Part shown: positions 44,548 through 53,367 of the stretch, in pieces | Numbering within the stretch: position 1 is the stretch's first letter | Layout: each line of letters starts with the position of its first letter | Assembly (NCBI GenBank): GCA_003246265.1 | Contig: QKAU01000008.1 | Coordinates: forward strand, 44,408 to 108,407 | From: Kiritimatiellales bacterium | Lineage (GTDB): Bacteria; Verrucomicrobiota; Kiritimatiellia; Kiritimatiellales; Pontiellaceae | DNA: 64,000 bases | Direction of reading: 5' to 3' | Notes under the pieces: model-generated | The model's database searches: none | The model's input: the letters and a program-made list of their open reading frames with translations, nothing else | Told to the model about the DNA's origin: nothing | Made by a program: the position numbers and the translations under genes

Positions 44548-46920
44548 ATGAAGATTCCCCGCATTGCGTTCCTCTCCCTTCTCCTGCCGGGCTTCGCGGC
44601 CGCCCTGGAATTCACCCAGCAGGGCGAATACCGCGGGTCTTCGGACTGCCTGGCCTGCCACGAGCGGTTCTACGAGCTCTGGAGCACCTCGCACCACGGC
44701 AAGGCGATGCAGGCCTTCAGCGCCGCCTTCGCCCGTTCGCTCGCGCCGATGGAGGCCCCCCTCGCGATCGGCGACCAGCGGTTCGTCGTCGAACTCAATG
44801 GAAGCGGCGGACTCCTGCGGCAGCTCGATGCCGATGGCACGGAGAAGGCGTACCCCATCCTGCACGCCCTCGGTGGAAAGAACGTCTACTTCTTCCTTGT
44901 TCCGCTCGACAAGGGCAAGCTCCAGGTCGCACCGCTGGCCTACAACGTCCACACGAAGATCTGGTACAACGCCACCGGTAGCATGGTGCGCCACTTCACC
45001 AACGGCCTGACCGACCAGGCGCTCGAATGGACCGACCGGCAACTGACCTTCAATACCGCCTGCCACGACTGCCACATCAGCCAGTTGCGGAAGAACTACG
45101 ACCCCGGGACCGACAGCTACACCACCACCTGGAAGGAAGCGGGCATCAACTGCGAAGTCTGCCACGGCCCCGCCGAGGCCCACATCAAGGCCGCGGAGCA
45201 GGCGGCCGCCAAAGGGGAAAAACTCGAAGACATGAAACTGGTCCGCTTCCACAAGGATCTCGACCACCGGCAGCGCGACGCCACCTGCGCGCCGTGCCAT
45301 GCCAAGATGTCCCCCCTGACCAGCGACTTCACCCCCGGCGAACTCTTCTTCGACCACTACGACCTGATCTCCTACGAAGATCCGGACTTCTGGCCCGACG
45401 GGCGCGACCTGGGCGAAAACTACACGCAAACCGGATGGATGGCCAACCCGTGCGCCAATTCCGGACAGCTCGAGTGCATCCACTGCCACACCTCGAGCGG
45501 GCGTTTCCGCTTCAAGGACAATCCCAACCAGTCCTGCCTGCCGTGCCACCAGGAACGGGTGGATAAGATCCTAGACCACTCGCACCACCAGGCCGAAGAC
45601 CGCGTCAACTGCGTCGACTGCCACATGCCGAAGACCGCGCAGGCGCACATGCACCGATCCGACCACACTTTCCGGCCCCCTTCGCCCGCCGCATCGATCG
45701 AATTCGGCTCTCCCAACGCCTGCAATCTTTGCCACAACAACAAGGAAGCCATCACCGGCGACTTCCACGGGCACCGCAAGGAGGACTTGGAGTGGGCCGA
45801 CCGCCATGTCAAGGCATGGCACGGCGAAGAGAGCGGTGCCAAGGTGCTCGAACTGGGCCGGATCATCGAAGCCTGCCGGGATGGCGACTGGGACCAGTTG
45901 CCCGCGATCCTCGCCTATCTGGAAAGCCCCGAATGCGATCCCGCCGCAGGCACCGCCATCCTGCGGCTGCTGGCGAACTGCCCCCACCCCGAAAAGTGGG
46001 ACGCCGTCCGCGGGCAGTTGTCGAATACCAACGAGTGGGTTCGCTCGGCCGCCGCGGCGGCCCTGCAGTACGACAGCTCCCCCGAAGCCACCCGGGCCCT
46101 CGTCAAAGGCGCCCAGGACCGCTTCCGCACCGTGCGCATCCGGGCTGCGGCGTCGCTGCTGGGCCGGGACCTCGCCGGCTATTCCGAGGCGGAGCGCAAG
46201 GCCTGCTCGGCCGCCCACGACGAATACTGGAATTCGCTGACCATCTGGCCCGACCGGTGGTCGACCCACTACAACCAGGGCATCTACTTCGACCGGATCG
46301 GCGATTCCAGCAAGTCGCTGGAGGCCTACAACAAGGCAATGGGGCTACGCGACGATGTGATACAGCCGATGATCAACGCCTCCATGGTCCATGCCCGGAG
46401 CGGCGACAGCACCAACGCCTACGTCCTGCTCCAGAAGGCCCTGGCCATTGAACCGCGAAGCGCGATGGTCAATTTCAACCTCGGTCTGCTCGAGGCCGAA
46501 TTCGACCATCTGGATGCAGCCGAGGCGCACCTGCGGGCCGCGCTGGCTGCCGAACCGCGCATGGCGCAGGCCGCCTACAACCTGGGCATCCTGCTCGGCC
46601 GCCGAAACGACCCGGAAGGCTTCAGGCAGCTGGAGTCGGCCGCCATGGAACTGCCCGAAAACTGGAACTACGCCTCCTCCTATCTCTACTTCATCGGCCA
46701 GGCGGGCCGGGGTACCGAAGCCGGGGGATTCCTACAGCGCATCATCGCCACCGGCAGGGCCGCCCCCGAGGCCTACTTTGCCCTGGCAGGCGAGTACGAG
46801 CGGGCCGGCCGCAGCGCCGAAGCGGCGGAAATCTACAAGCAGGCCAAGCTGGCCCGCCATCTTCCCATGGAGGCCAAGCGCCATGCGGCCCGCATGGAAC
46901 AGCGGCTGCGCGGCAACTAG
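44548..46920 (+). CDS. Eight-CXXCH multiheme cytochrome c fused to HEAT-like and TPR repeats
   Basis: CLACH, CHDCH, CEVCH, CAPCH, CIHCH, CLPCH, CVDCH, CNLCH; C-terminal TPRs SWSTHYNQGIYFDRIGDSSKSLEAYNKAMGL...; signal peptide. Confidence 0.93.
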   Translation: MKIPRIAFLSLLLPGFAAALEFTQQGEYRGSSDCLACHERFYELWSTSHHGKAMQAFSAAFARSLAPMEAPLAIGDQRFVVELNGSGGLLRQLDADGTEKAYPILHALGGKNVYFFLVPLDKGKLQVAPLAYNVHTKIWYNATGSMVRHFTNGLTDQALEWTDRQLTFNTACHDCHISQLRKNYDPGTDSYTTTWKEAGINCEVCHGPAEAHIKAAEQAAAKGEKLEDMKLVRFHKDLDHRQRDATCAPCHAKMSPLTSDFTPGELFFDHYDLISYEDPDFWPDGRDLGENYTQTGWMANPCANSGQLECIHCHTSSGRFRFKDNPNQSCLPCHQERVDKILDHSHHQAEDRVNCVDCHMPKTAQAHMHRSDHTFRPPSPAASIEFGSPNACNLCHNNKEAITGDFHGHRKEDLEWADRHVKAWHGEESGAKVLELGRIIEACRDGDWDQLPAILAYLESPECDPAAGTAILRLLANCPHPEKWDAVRGQLSNTNEWVRSAAAAALQYDSSPEATRALVKGAQDRFRTVRIRAAASLLGRDLAGYSEAERKACSAAHDEYWNSLTIWPDRWSTHYNQGIYFDRIGDSSKSLEAYNKAMGLRDDVIQPMINASMVHARSGDSTNAYVLLQKALAIEPRSAMVNFNLGLLEAEFDHLDAAEAHLRAALAAEPRMAQAAYNLGILLGRRNDPEGFRQLESAAMELPENWNYASSYLYFIGQAGRGTEAGGFLQRIIATGRAAPEAYFALAGEYERAGRSAEAAEIYKQAKLARHLPMEAKRHAARMEQRLRGN

Positions 46921-46941
46921 GCTCCCTCAAGGCAATCGCCC

Positions 46942-47649
46942 ATGGTCAGATTCCTGAAAATGCTGGCGGGACTCGCGCTGCTCCCTGGCTGCTGGGCGGT
47001 TTCGGCGGCGGTCTACACCCTCTACGGCACGTCGGTGGACACCGGCTCCGCCGCCGGGTGGGAGGCGTGGGCCTTGCCGATCGGCTTTGCCGCATGGGTG
47101 GCCACCTATTTCCTGCTGCCGCGGCCGGTCCGCGCCTATGTGCTGGGCCACGAGCTGACGCATGCGCTCTGGGCGCTGATGATGGGTGCCCGCATCGGGC
47201 GGATGAAGATCGGCAGGACGGGCGGCCACGTGATGCTCTCGAAGTCCAATTTCCTGATCACGCTCGCCCCCTACTTCTTCCCCTTCTACACCTTCCTGGT
47301 CATTGCCGCCTACTACCTCGCCGGCCTATGGATCGATGTCGAGGGAAGCCGGGCCTGGTGGCTGGTGGCCGTGGGGGCGACCTGGTCGTTCCACATCACC
47401 TTCACGCTGGGCATGCTCGCCCAACACCAGCCGGACGTGAAGGAGCATGGCAGGATCTTCTCCTATACCGTGATCTATATCGCGAATGTCCTGGCCATCG
47501 GATGCTGGCTGGTGGCGGTCGGGTCGCCGCGGCTCGCCAGCTTTGCCGACCTGCTCGGCACGGAAGGGACCATGGCCTACAGCTTTGCAGGACACCAGGC
47601 CGCGCTCGCCTGGGCATGGATCGCGAAATGGGGAGCCGGGATGCGTTGA
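46942..47649 (+). CDS. Polytopic membrane protein with HExxH motif (putative M50-like metallopeptidase)
   Basis: VLGHELTHALWALMMGARIGRMKIGRTGGHV within TM segments; no clear LDG motif seen. Confidence 0.6.
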   Translation: MVRFLKMLAGLALLPGCWAVSAAVYTLYGTSVDTGSAAGWEAWALPIGFAAWVATYFLLPRPVRAYVLGHELTHALWALMMGARIGRMKIGRTGGHVMLSKSNFLITLAPYFFPFYTFLVIAAYYLAGLWIDVEGSRAWWLVAVGATWSFHITFTLGMLAQHQPDVKEHGRIFSYTVIYIANVLAIGCWLVAVGSPRLASFADLLGTEGTMAYSFAGHQAALAWAWIAKWGAGMR

Positions 47650-47658
47650 GGGCGCTGG

Positions 47659-49434
47659 CTACTCGGAGAGCTCGAGCACCTCGGGGGCGATCTGCCGCAC
47701 CATTTCGTGGCAGAGCCTTTCCACATTCTCGGCGGAGGTCGAGATGAGCGCCTTCTGGGCGAGGACGATCGCTCCGGAGTAGTACAGGTTGCGGATTACA
47801 TCCTTCACCATCGGCACCTGGGAGGGGCTCACGCTCAGTTCGTCGACCCCAAGCCCTACCAGGAGAGGCACCAGCAACGGGTCGGCCGCCATCTGCCCGC
47901 ATACGCAGGTCCACATCCCGAACTTGTGGCTGACCTTCACCACATGGTCGATGAGGCGCACGATCGCCATGTGCGTCGGCTTGTAGAGGTGCGCCACGTT
48001 CTCGTTGCCGCGGTCGACCGCCATGGTGTACTGGATGAGGTCGTTCGTCCCCAGGCTGAAGAAGCGGACATGGGGTGCGAGCAGGTCGGCCACCAGCGCC
48101 GCAGACGGCACTTCGATCATCGTTCCGACAACGAGATCCTTGTTGAAGGGTATCCCCTTGGCCTCCAGCTCGCCCATGCTCTCCTTCAGCAGGGCATTCG
48201 CATCGACCAATTCCTGCACGCAGGAGATCATCGGGTACATCATGCGCACGTTGTCGTGCACGCTGGCGCGGAGGATGGCGCGCAGCTGGGTCTTGAACAG
48301 GGCCGGCCGGGTAAGGCAGAGGCGGATGGCCCGGTCGCCCAGGTAGGGGTTCAGTTCGTCTGCGGCCTTGATGCTGGCGGGAAGCTTGTCCGCCCCGAGG
48401 TCGAGTGTCCGGATGACGACCGGAGACGGATACTGGCTTTGCGCGGCCTGCGCATAGGCCGCGGCCTGCGCATCCTCGTCGGGCAGCGTTTCGGTCCCCA
48501 GGAAGAGGAACTCCGTGCGGAACAGCCCGATGCCCTTCGCACCGCGCGCGGCCACGGAATCCAGCTCGTCGAGCAATTCGATGTTGGCCGAGATCGGTAC
48601 CAGGTATCCATCCCGCGTTTCCGGCGGCTTGTCACGCAGGGCCGCCAGTTCCTGCAGGATCTGCACCTGGTCCTCGGCGCGTTTCTCGTATTCCGCCAGC
48701 CGGGCCTCGCTGGGGTGGACGACGACGATCCCCCTGCCGCCATCGATCAGAATCGGGTCGCCCGAATGGGCGACGGCCGTGACATTGTGCAGTCCGACCA
48801 CCGCCGGCACCTCGAGCGCCCGCGCCATGATGGCCGTATGCGACGTGGCGCTGCCCAGGTCGGTGACGAAGGCCTTGACGAGGTTGCGGTCGATGCTCGC
48901 CGTATCCGACGGGGAGAGGTCGTGCGCCACCACGATGCACGGCTCGGAAATCTTCTTCATCTGGTCGAGCGCCTCGCCCGCCAGGTTGGCCAGGATGCGC
49001 CGGGTGACGTCCCGGATGTCGGCCGCGCGTTCGGCAAGATAGGAATCCTCCACCTTCGAGAGCATGTCGGCATACCGGTTCGAGACGGAGAGCAGGACAG
49101 GTTCGACGTTCAGCATGTCGCGCTTGATCGTCCGGATCACATCCTCGATGAAGGTACGGTCGTCGACCACCAGCAGGTGGGCGTCGAAAATGCTGGCATG
49201 CTCGTCGCCCAGCACCTCGGCCACCTGTTTCTGGATGTGGCGGATCTGGTCGTGGGTGGCGATCAGCGCCTCTTCGAAGCGGGCGATTTCGATCGGCACC
49301 TCGTTCCTGGCGATCGTACGCGGCACCGCCGTATGGGCATGGGGGGCGATCAGCTGCGCCTTGCCCACGGCAATGCCCGGGGAAACCCCGATCCCCTTCA
49401 GCAGGATTTCGCTCTGCGCATGCGCGTCGTCCAC
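47659..49434 (-). CDS. ptsI: Phosphoenolpyruvate--protein phosphotransferase (Enzyme I)
   Basis: LKGIGVSPGIAVGKAQLI, DLGSATSHTAIMARALEVPAVVGL, GIGLFRTEFLF, SLGTNDLIQYTMAVDRGNE; GTG start at 49434. Confidence 0.95.
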   Translation of the reverse strand: MDDAHAQSEILLKGIGVSPGIAVGKAQLIAPHAHTAVPRTIARNEVPIEIARFEEALIATHDQIRHIQKQVAEVLGDEHASIFDAHLLVVDDRTFIEDVIRTIKRDMLNVEPVLLSVSNRYADMLSKVEDSYLAERAADIRDVTRRILANLAGEALDQMKKISEPCIVVAHDLSPSDTASIDRNLVKAFVTDLGSATSHTAIMARALEVPAVVGLHNVTAVAHSGDPILIDGGRGIVVVHPSEARLAEYEKRAEDQVQILQELAALRDKPPETRDGYLVPISANIELLDELDSVAARGAKGIGLFRTEFLFLGTETLPDEDAQAAAYAQAAQSQYPSPVVIRTLDLGADKLPASIKAADELNPYLGDRAIRLCLTRPALFKTQLRAILRASVHDNVRMMYPMISCVQELVDANALLKESMGELEAKGIPFNKDLVVGTMIEVPSAALVADLLAPHVRFFSLGTNDLIQYTMAVDRGNENVAHLYKPTHMAIVRLIDHVVKVSHKFGMWTCVCGQMAADPLLVPLLVGLGVDELSVSPSQVPMVKDVIRNLYYSGAIVLAQKALISTSAENVERLCHEMVRQIAPEVLELSE

Positions 49435-49439
49435 GGGAC

Positions 49440-49718
49440 TCAATCCTCGTAAAACTTCTTGGCGAACAACTCCTCGATTTCGGCCAGGGCCTCCTGCGCA
49501 TCCCCCCCCGTCGCAGTCACCTTTAGCTTGCTGCCCGGATAGCCCTCGATCGTCATCAGGCCCATGATGCTCTTGCACGAAACGGTATTGCCATCCTTTT
49601 CGACGAAAATATCGGCCTCGTACTTCGCGGCCGCCTTGACCAGCAGGGCGGCCGGGCGGGCATGGAGCCCGAGCTTGTTTTCGATCTTCAGGGTCTTGGA
49701 GATGGAGTGCTCAGCCAT
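49440..49718 (-). CDS. ptsH: Phosphocarrier protein HPr
   Basis: NKLGLHARPAALLVKAAAKY (active His) and VSCKSIMGLMTI (regulatory Ser). Confidence 0.95.
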   Translation of the reverse strand: MAEHSISKTLKIENKLGLHARPAALLVKAAAKYEADIFVEKDGNTVSCKSIMGLMTIEGYPGSKLKVTATGGDAQEALAEIEELFAKKFYED

Positions 49719-50649
49719 GGCGGTCCCGCCCTCCCGTCAACCGGCTGATGATCCGGTCGTCGAGCTCCTTCGCGGCGTCGTGGCCCAGCTCCTTCAGCTT
49801 CTGGTTCAGCGCGGCCACCTCGACGATGTTGGCCATGTCGCGCCCCGAGCGCACCGGGATGGCGATGCAGGGGATCTGGACCCCCATCAGGCTGACCGTC
49901 TGCGGGGATACCCCCGTGCGGTCCTCCTCCCCCGTGGGCAGCCTGAGTTCGATGACCAGGTCCAGTTCGGTCTGCCGGCGGATGGACGAGACGCCAAACA
50001 GGCTGGGTACATGGATGATGCCCAGTCCGCGGATCTCCATGTGGTAGCGGGTGATTTCGCTCGCCCAGCAGACGATTCGCCCCCGGCTGCTGCGGCGAAT
50101 CTCGGTGACGTCGTCGGAAACCAGGCTGTAGCCGCGTTCGATGAGCGAGAGGGCCGTCTCGCTCTTGCCGATGCCCGGATCGCCGCGCAGCAGCACGCCG
50201 ATCCCCATGATTTCCATGGTGGTACCCTGGATGCGCTCATGCGGCGCCGTCAGCTTTTCGAGCAGGACGGTACACTCGTTCATGAAGTTCATGGTCACCA
50301 TCGGCGTGCGCATGACGGGCACCTTGTAGCGTTCCGCCATTTCGATGATCTCCCGCGGCACCCGCCGGTTGCGGGTGACGACGATGCCGGGCACCTGCTG
50401 CTCGAACAGGGCCTCGATCCGCAGGCGCATCTCCTCGGCAGGCAGGCTCTTGAGGTAGGTGAACTCGGCCAGGCCGAAGATCTGTAGCCGGTGGTTCGCG
50501 AAGTACTGGAAGAACCCCGTCAGCGCCAACCCCGGCCGGTTCATCGCGGTCTCCTGCAGTTTCCGGTCGAGGTGGTCCCCGCCGGAAACCACGGAGAGCG
50601 ACAACCGTTCCGCGCCGTTGTCGAGCAAAGTCTTGATGCTAATCGCCAT
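49711..50649 (-). CDS. hprK: HPr kinase/phosphorylase
   Basis: GIGVLLRGDPGIGKSETALSLIERGYSLVSDDVTEI; EIRGLGIIHVPSLFGVSSIRRQTELDLVIEL. Confidence 0.96.
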   Translation of the reverse strand: MAISIKTLLDNGAERLSLSVVSGGDHLDRKLQETAMNRPGLALTGFFQYFANHRLQIFGLAEFTYLKSLPAEEMRLRIEALFEQQVPGIVVTRNRRVPREIIEMAERYKVPVMRTPMVTMNFMNECTVLLEKLTAPHERIQGTTMEIMGIGVLLRGDPGIGKSETALSLIERGYSLVSDDVTEIRRSSRGRIVCWASEITRYHMEIRGLGIIHVPSLFGVSSIRRQTELDLVIELRLPTGEEDRTGVSPQTVSLMGVQIPCIAIPVRSGRDMANIVEVAALNQKLKELGHDAAKELDDRIISRLTGGRDRHG

Positions 50650-50679
50650 GGTCTACCCCCTTTTTCCTTCCGCCGCGAG

Positions 50680-50976
50680 CTACTTGTGGTGCTCCTGGAT
50701 CTTGTCGCGCAGCTTGCGCATCTGGCGCTCGGCATGTTCGATGGAGCGGTCGATGGCGTCGTAGAGGTTCTCCGACGCTTCGGTCGAGGAGACACGGATA
50801 TGGCTGGCGGCCTGGATCACGATCTCCGAAACGCTCTCGAGCTTCACCTTGTCAAGGATGACATGCACGGATTCGATCCGGGGGAAGACGGACAAACAAC
50901 GCTCGAGCTTCTCCTCGACATGGGCCTTGATGTTGTCGGTTACGTTCACATGCCTTCCTGTAATGCTTACCTGCAT
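50680..50976 (-). CDS. hpf: Ribosome hibernation-promoting factor, short HPF/RaiA family
   Basis: MQVSITGRHVNVTDNIKAHVEEKLERCLSVFPRIESVHVILDK...DLYDAIDRSIEHAERQMRKL-type motif. Confidence 0.92.
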   Translation of the reverse strand: MQVSITGRHVNVTDNIKAHVEEKLERCLSVFPRIESVHVILDKVKLESVSEIVIQAASHIRVSSTEASENLYDAIDRSIEHAERQMRKLRDKIQEHHK

Positions 50977-50997
50977 GGCTTGCTCCTTTGTTGTTCC

Positions 50998-51735
50998 CTA
51001 CATGCTGAACCGCGGTCCCAGATAGAGTTCGCGGCTCACCTCGTCGTTCACTAGAAAATCGCTGTTGCCTTCCCGCAGCACCTGCCCCTCGCAGAGCAGG
51101 TAGGCGCGGTCGACCACCGCCAGCGTCTCGCGCACATTGTGGTCGGTGATCAGTACCCCGAGCCCCTTGTCGCGCAGGTCGCGCACGATATCCTGCACGT
51201 CGTGTACCGCCAGCGGATCCACCCCGCTGAACGGTTCGTCGAGCAGGATGATGGAAGGGTTGGTGACCAGCGCGCGCGTGATCTCGAGCCGGCGCCGTTC
51301 GCCGCCGCTGAGGGTATAGGCCTTCTGCTTCGCCAGGTGGCCGATCTTGAGTTCGTCGAGCAGCAGCCCGAGCCGGCGCCGGCGCTCCTTGCCGGAGATC
51401 GGCAGGGTTTCGAGGATGGCCATCACGTTCTCCTGGACCGTGAGCTTGCGGAAGATGGACGGTTCCTGCGAGAGGTAGCCCATGCCCATCCTCGACCGCT
51501 TGTACATCGGCACGTTGGTCACGTTCCTCCCCTGGAAGAAAACCTTCCCCGAGGTGGGCCGCACCAGGCCGACGATCATGTAGAAGCTGGTGGTCTTACC
51601 GGCGCCGTTGGGTCCCAGCAGGCCTACGATCTCGCCCGCCTTGACATTGATATCGACTTCCCGCACGACCTTGCGGCCCTTGTAGGCCTTGACCAGTTTC
51701 TGCGTTTGGATCAGATAGCTCTCTTCCGCTGCCAT
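50998..51735 (-). CDS. lptB: LPS export ABC transporter ATP-binding protein LptB
   Basis: GLLGPNGAGKTTSFYMIVGL, TLSGGERRRLEITRAL, ILLDEPFSGVDPLAVHDVQ, VLITDHNVRETL. Confidence 0.97.
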   Translation of the reverse strand: MAAEESYLIQTQKLVKAYKGRKVVREVDINVKAGEIVGLLGPNGAGKTTSFYMIVGLVRPTSGKVFFQGRNVTNVPMYKRSRMGMGYLSQEPSIFRKLTVQENVMAILETLPISGKERRRRLGLLLDELKIGHLAKQKAYTLSGGERRRLEITRALVTNPSIILLDEPFSGVDPLAVHDVQDIVRDLRDKGLGVLITDHNVRETLAVVDRAYLLCEGQVLREGNSDFLVNDEVSRELYLGPRFSM

Positions 51736-52791
51736 TTAGTCGTTCAAGTCCTTCAGGAACTTCGCCCTGGTTGCCTCGTCCAGATACAACAGGACGCGCG
51801 CATTGGGTTCGCACACCATGGCCCGCGTCGCCTGCCAGAATAGGATCCGGTCGCCCGTCATTACGTTCAATCCCTGCTTGACCATCGGCTCCTCTTCCAG
51901 CGTGAATTTTCCTTCATCCACATGGTAGGTGGCACGCCCGGCCAGCGCCTTCCTGTCGTCTGATTGGATTATTACCTCTTCACGCGCTTCGATCCAATCC
52001 AATTCGCCGTCCTCTTTGAGATGGATGACCACCTCCCCGCAATCCATCGCCGCGCGCGGATCGCGGACCCGCACGTTTCCGACCAGCCGCGCCAGCCGCG
52101 CGCCCTCGTCGTACTCCACCCGTCCGGCGCGGATTTCCGTGTCGATCTTCGTCCCCTGCACCCCTTCGCCGGCAAGGCCGGGCGCGCTGGTCACCACGAG
52201 CAAGGCATTCGGCTCGCAAACCATCTTTCGGGTTCCCCGCGTCCAGAAGCGTATGCGCTCGCCCGAAAGCCGGTTTTCCCCCTCCTCCACCCGCGCACGG
52301 CCCCGCAGCTCGACCATGCTTTCGGCATAGTCGTAGAAGGCGGCCTCGGCCACCGCGGCGCGGTTCGTCGCCGCAAAAGCCACTCCGCCCGAGGCTTCCA
52401 CGGATTCCACCTCGTTGGACGCCGAAAAGCGCCCGGAGAGGCGTTCCGCCTCAAGCCGGCCCTGGTCGTCGACCACCACGACGTCGTGCTCCAGCTGCAC
52501 CTGGCGCTGGTCGTAGTCGAACAGCAGCCGTTCGCCGGTCAACAGGGTCTCGCCGGGCCGGCGCTCGCGCGCCTTCATCGCCTCCAGCTGGCGGGCAAAG
52601 GGCGCAAAGGTATCGTCCTGGAGCCGTTCGCCCTTCCCGTCCGCCGCCGCGGCCGAAACAACCGGAGTCCCGCCGGGAACGGTATCGGCGGGCAACTGCC
52701 CGGCATCGTCCGGAGCGCTCCGTTCCCGTTTCGAGCAGGCGGACAGCAGGACGCATCCGCACAGCAGCATCCTGCCCAGGCGACGCGTCAT
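51736..52791 (-). CDS. lptA: LptA/OstA-domain lipoprotein with duplicated domain
   Basis: Lipobox LSAC; repeated SGERIRFWTRGTRKMVCEPNALLVV / TGDRILFWQATRAMVCEPNARVLLYL; adjacent to lptB and lptC. Confidence 0.8.
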   Translation of the reverse strand: MTRRLGRMLLCGCVLLSACSKRERSAPDDAGQLPADTVPGGTPVVSAAAADGKGERLQDDTFAPFARQLEAMKARERRPGETLLTGERLLFDYDQRQVQLEHDVVVVDDQGRLEAERLSGRFSASNEVESVEASGGVAFAATNRAAVAEAAFYDYAESMVELRGRARVEEGENRLSGERIRFWTRGTRKMVCEPNALLVVTSAPGLAGEGVQGTKIDTEIRAGRVEYDEGARLARLVGNVRVRDPRAAMDCGEVVIHLKEDGELDWIEAREEVIIQSDDRKALAGRATYHVDEGKFTLEEEPMVKQGLNVMTGDRILFWQATRAMVCEPNARVLLYLDEATRAKFLKDLND

Positions 52792-53276
52792 GGAACGACC
52801 TCCCCAAGCCGTCGGGCCGAGGCCTTGACCAGCACCTTGGAGTCGTGGAGGATCTCCAGCCGGTTATGGGCGGAGGAGAAGCGGAATCCGCGCCCGGCGA
52901 TGGTCATCTGGTCCAGATCGATCAGCACATCCCCTTCGGATTCGACGCGAAGGACTTTGCGCCCTCCCTCCTCGACCACCTCGGTGGTGCATCGCGGGGC
53001 GTAGAGGGTCATGAATACGGCGCCGTCGCGGTAGGCGTCGATCCGCAGCTCCTCCACCTCCGCCCTGCCCCCCTCGACCACGCGGACATGGCCGCCGTGG
53101 AGCTGGGCCTGGAGGTTCCCCTGCTCGTCGTAGTACGGAGCCCGGACCCCCGAAATCTCCATTCCGGCCGCCATGTACTCGTCGAGCTTGCCGGAGGAGG
53201 GGCGCGCGGCATCCTGCGCCCCCGCAACACCCCATGCCGCAAGCAGGGCCACGACTGGAAACACCGCACGATTCAT
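52788..53276 (-). CDS. lptC: LptC-like LPS export periplasmic protein
   Basis: ATG 53276; secreted 162 aa with ISGVRAPYYDEQGNLQAQLHGGHVRVVEGGRAEVEELRIDAYRDG; position upstream of lptA-lptB. Confidence 0.7.
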   Translation of the reverse strand: MNRAVFPVVALLAAWGVAGAQDAARPSSGKLDEYMAAGMEISGVRAPYYDEQGNLQAQLHGGHVRVVEGGRAEVEELRIDAYRDGAVFMTLYAPRCTTEVVEEGGRKVLRVESEGDVLIDLDQMTIAGRGFRFSSAHNRLEILHDSKVLVKASARRLGEVVP

Positions 53277-53367
53277 GGATGCCCTTCTACCAGATGGAAG
53301 CAAGGACCGCAAAGCAAACCCCGGAGGGTTCTTTGCGGTCCTTGCGGACGGGCCGTTTTCCGGCGGT

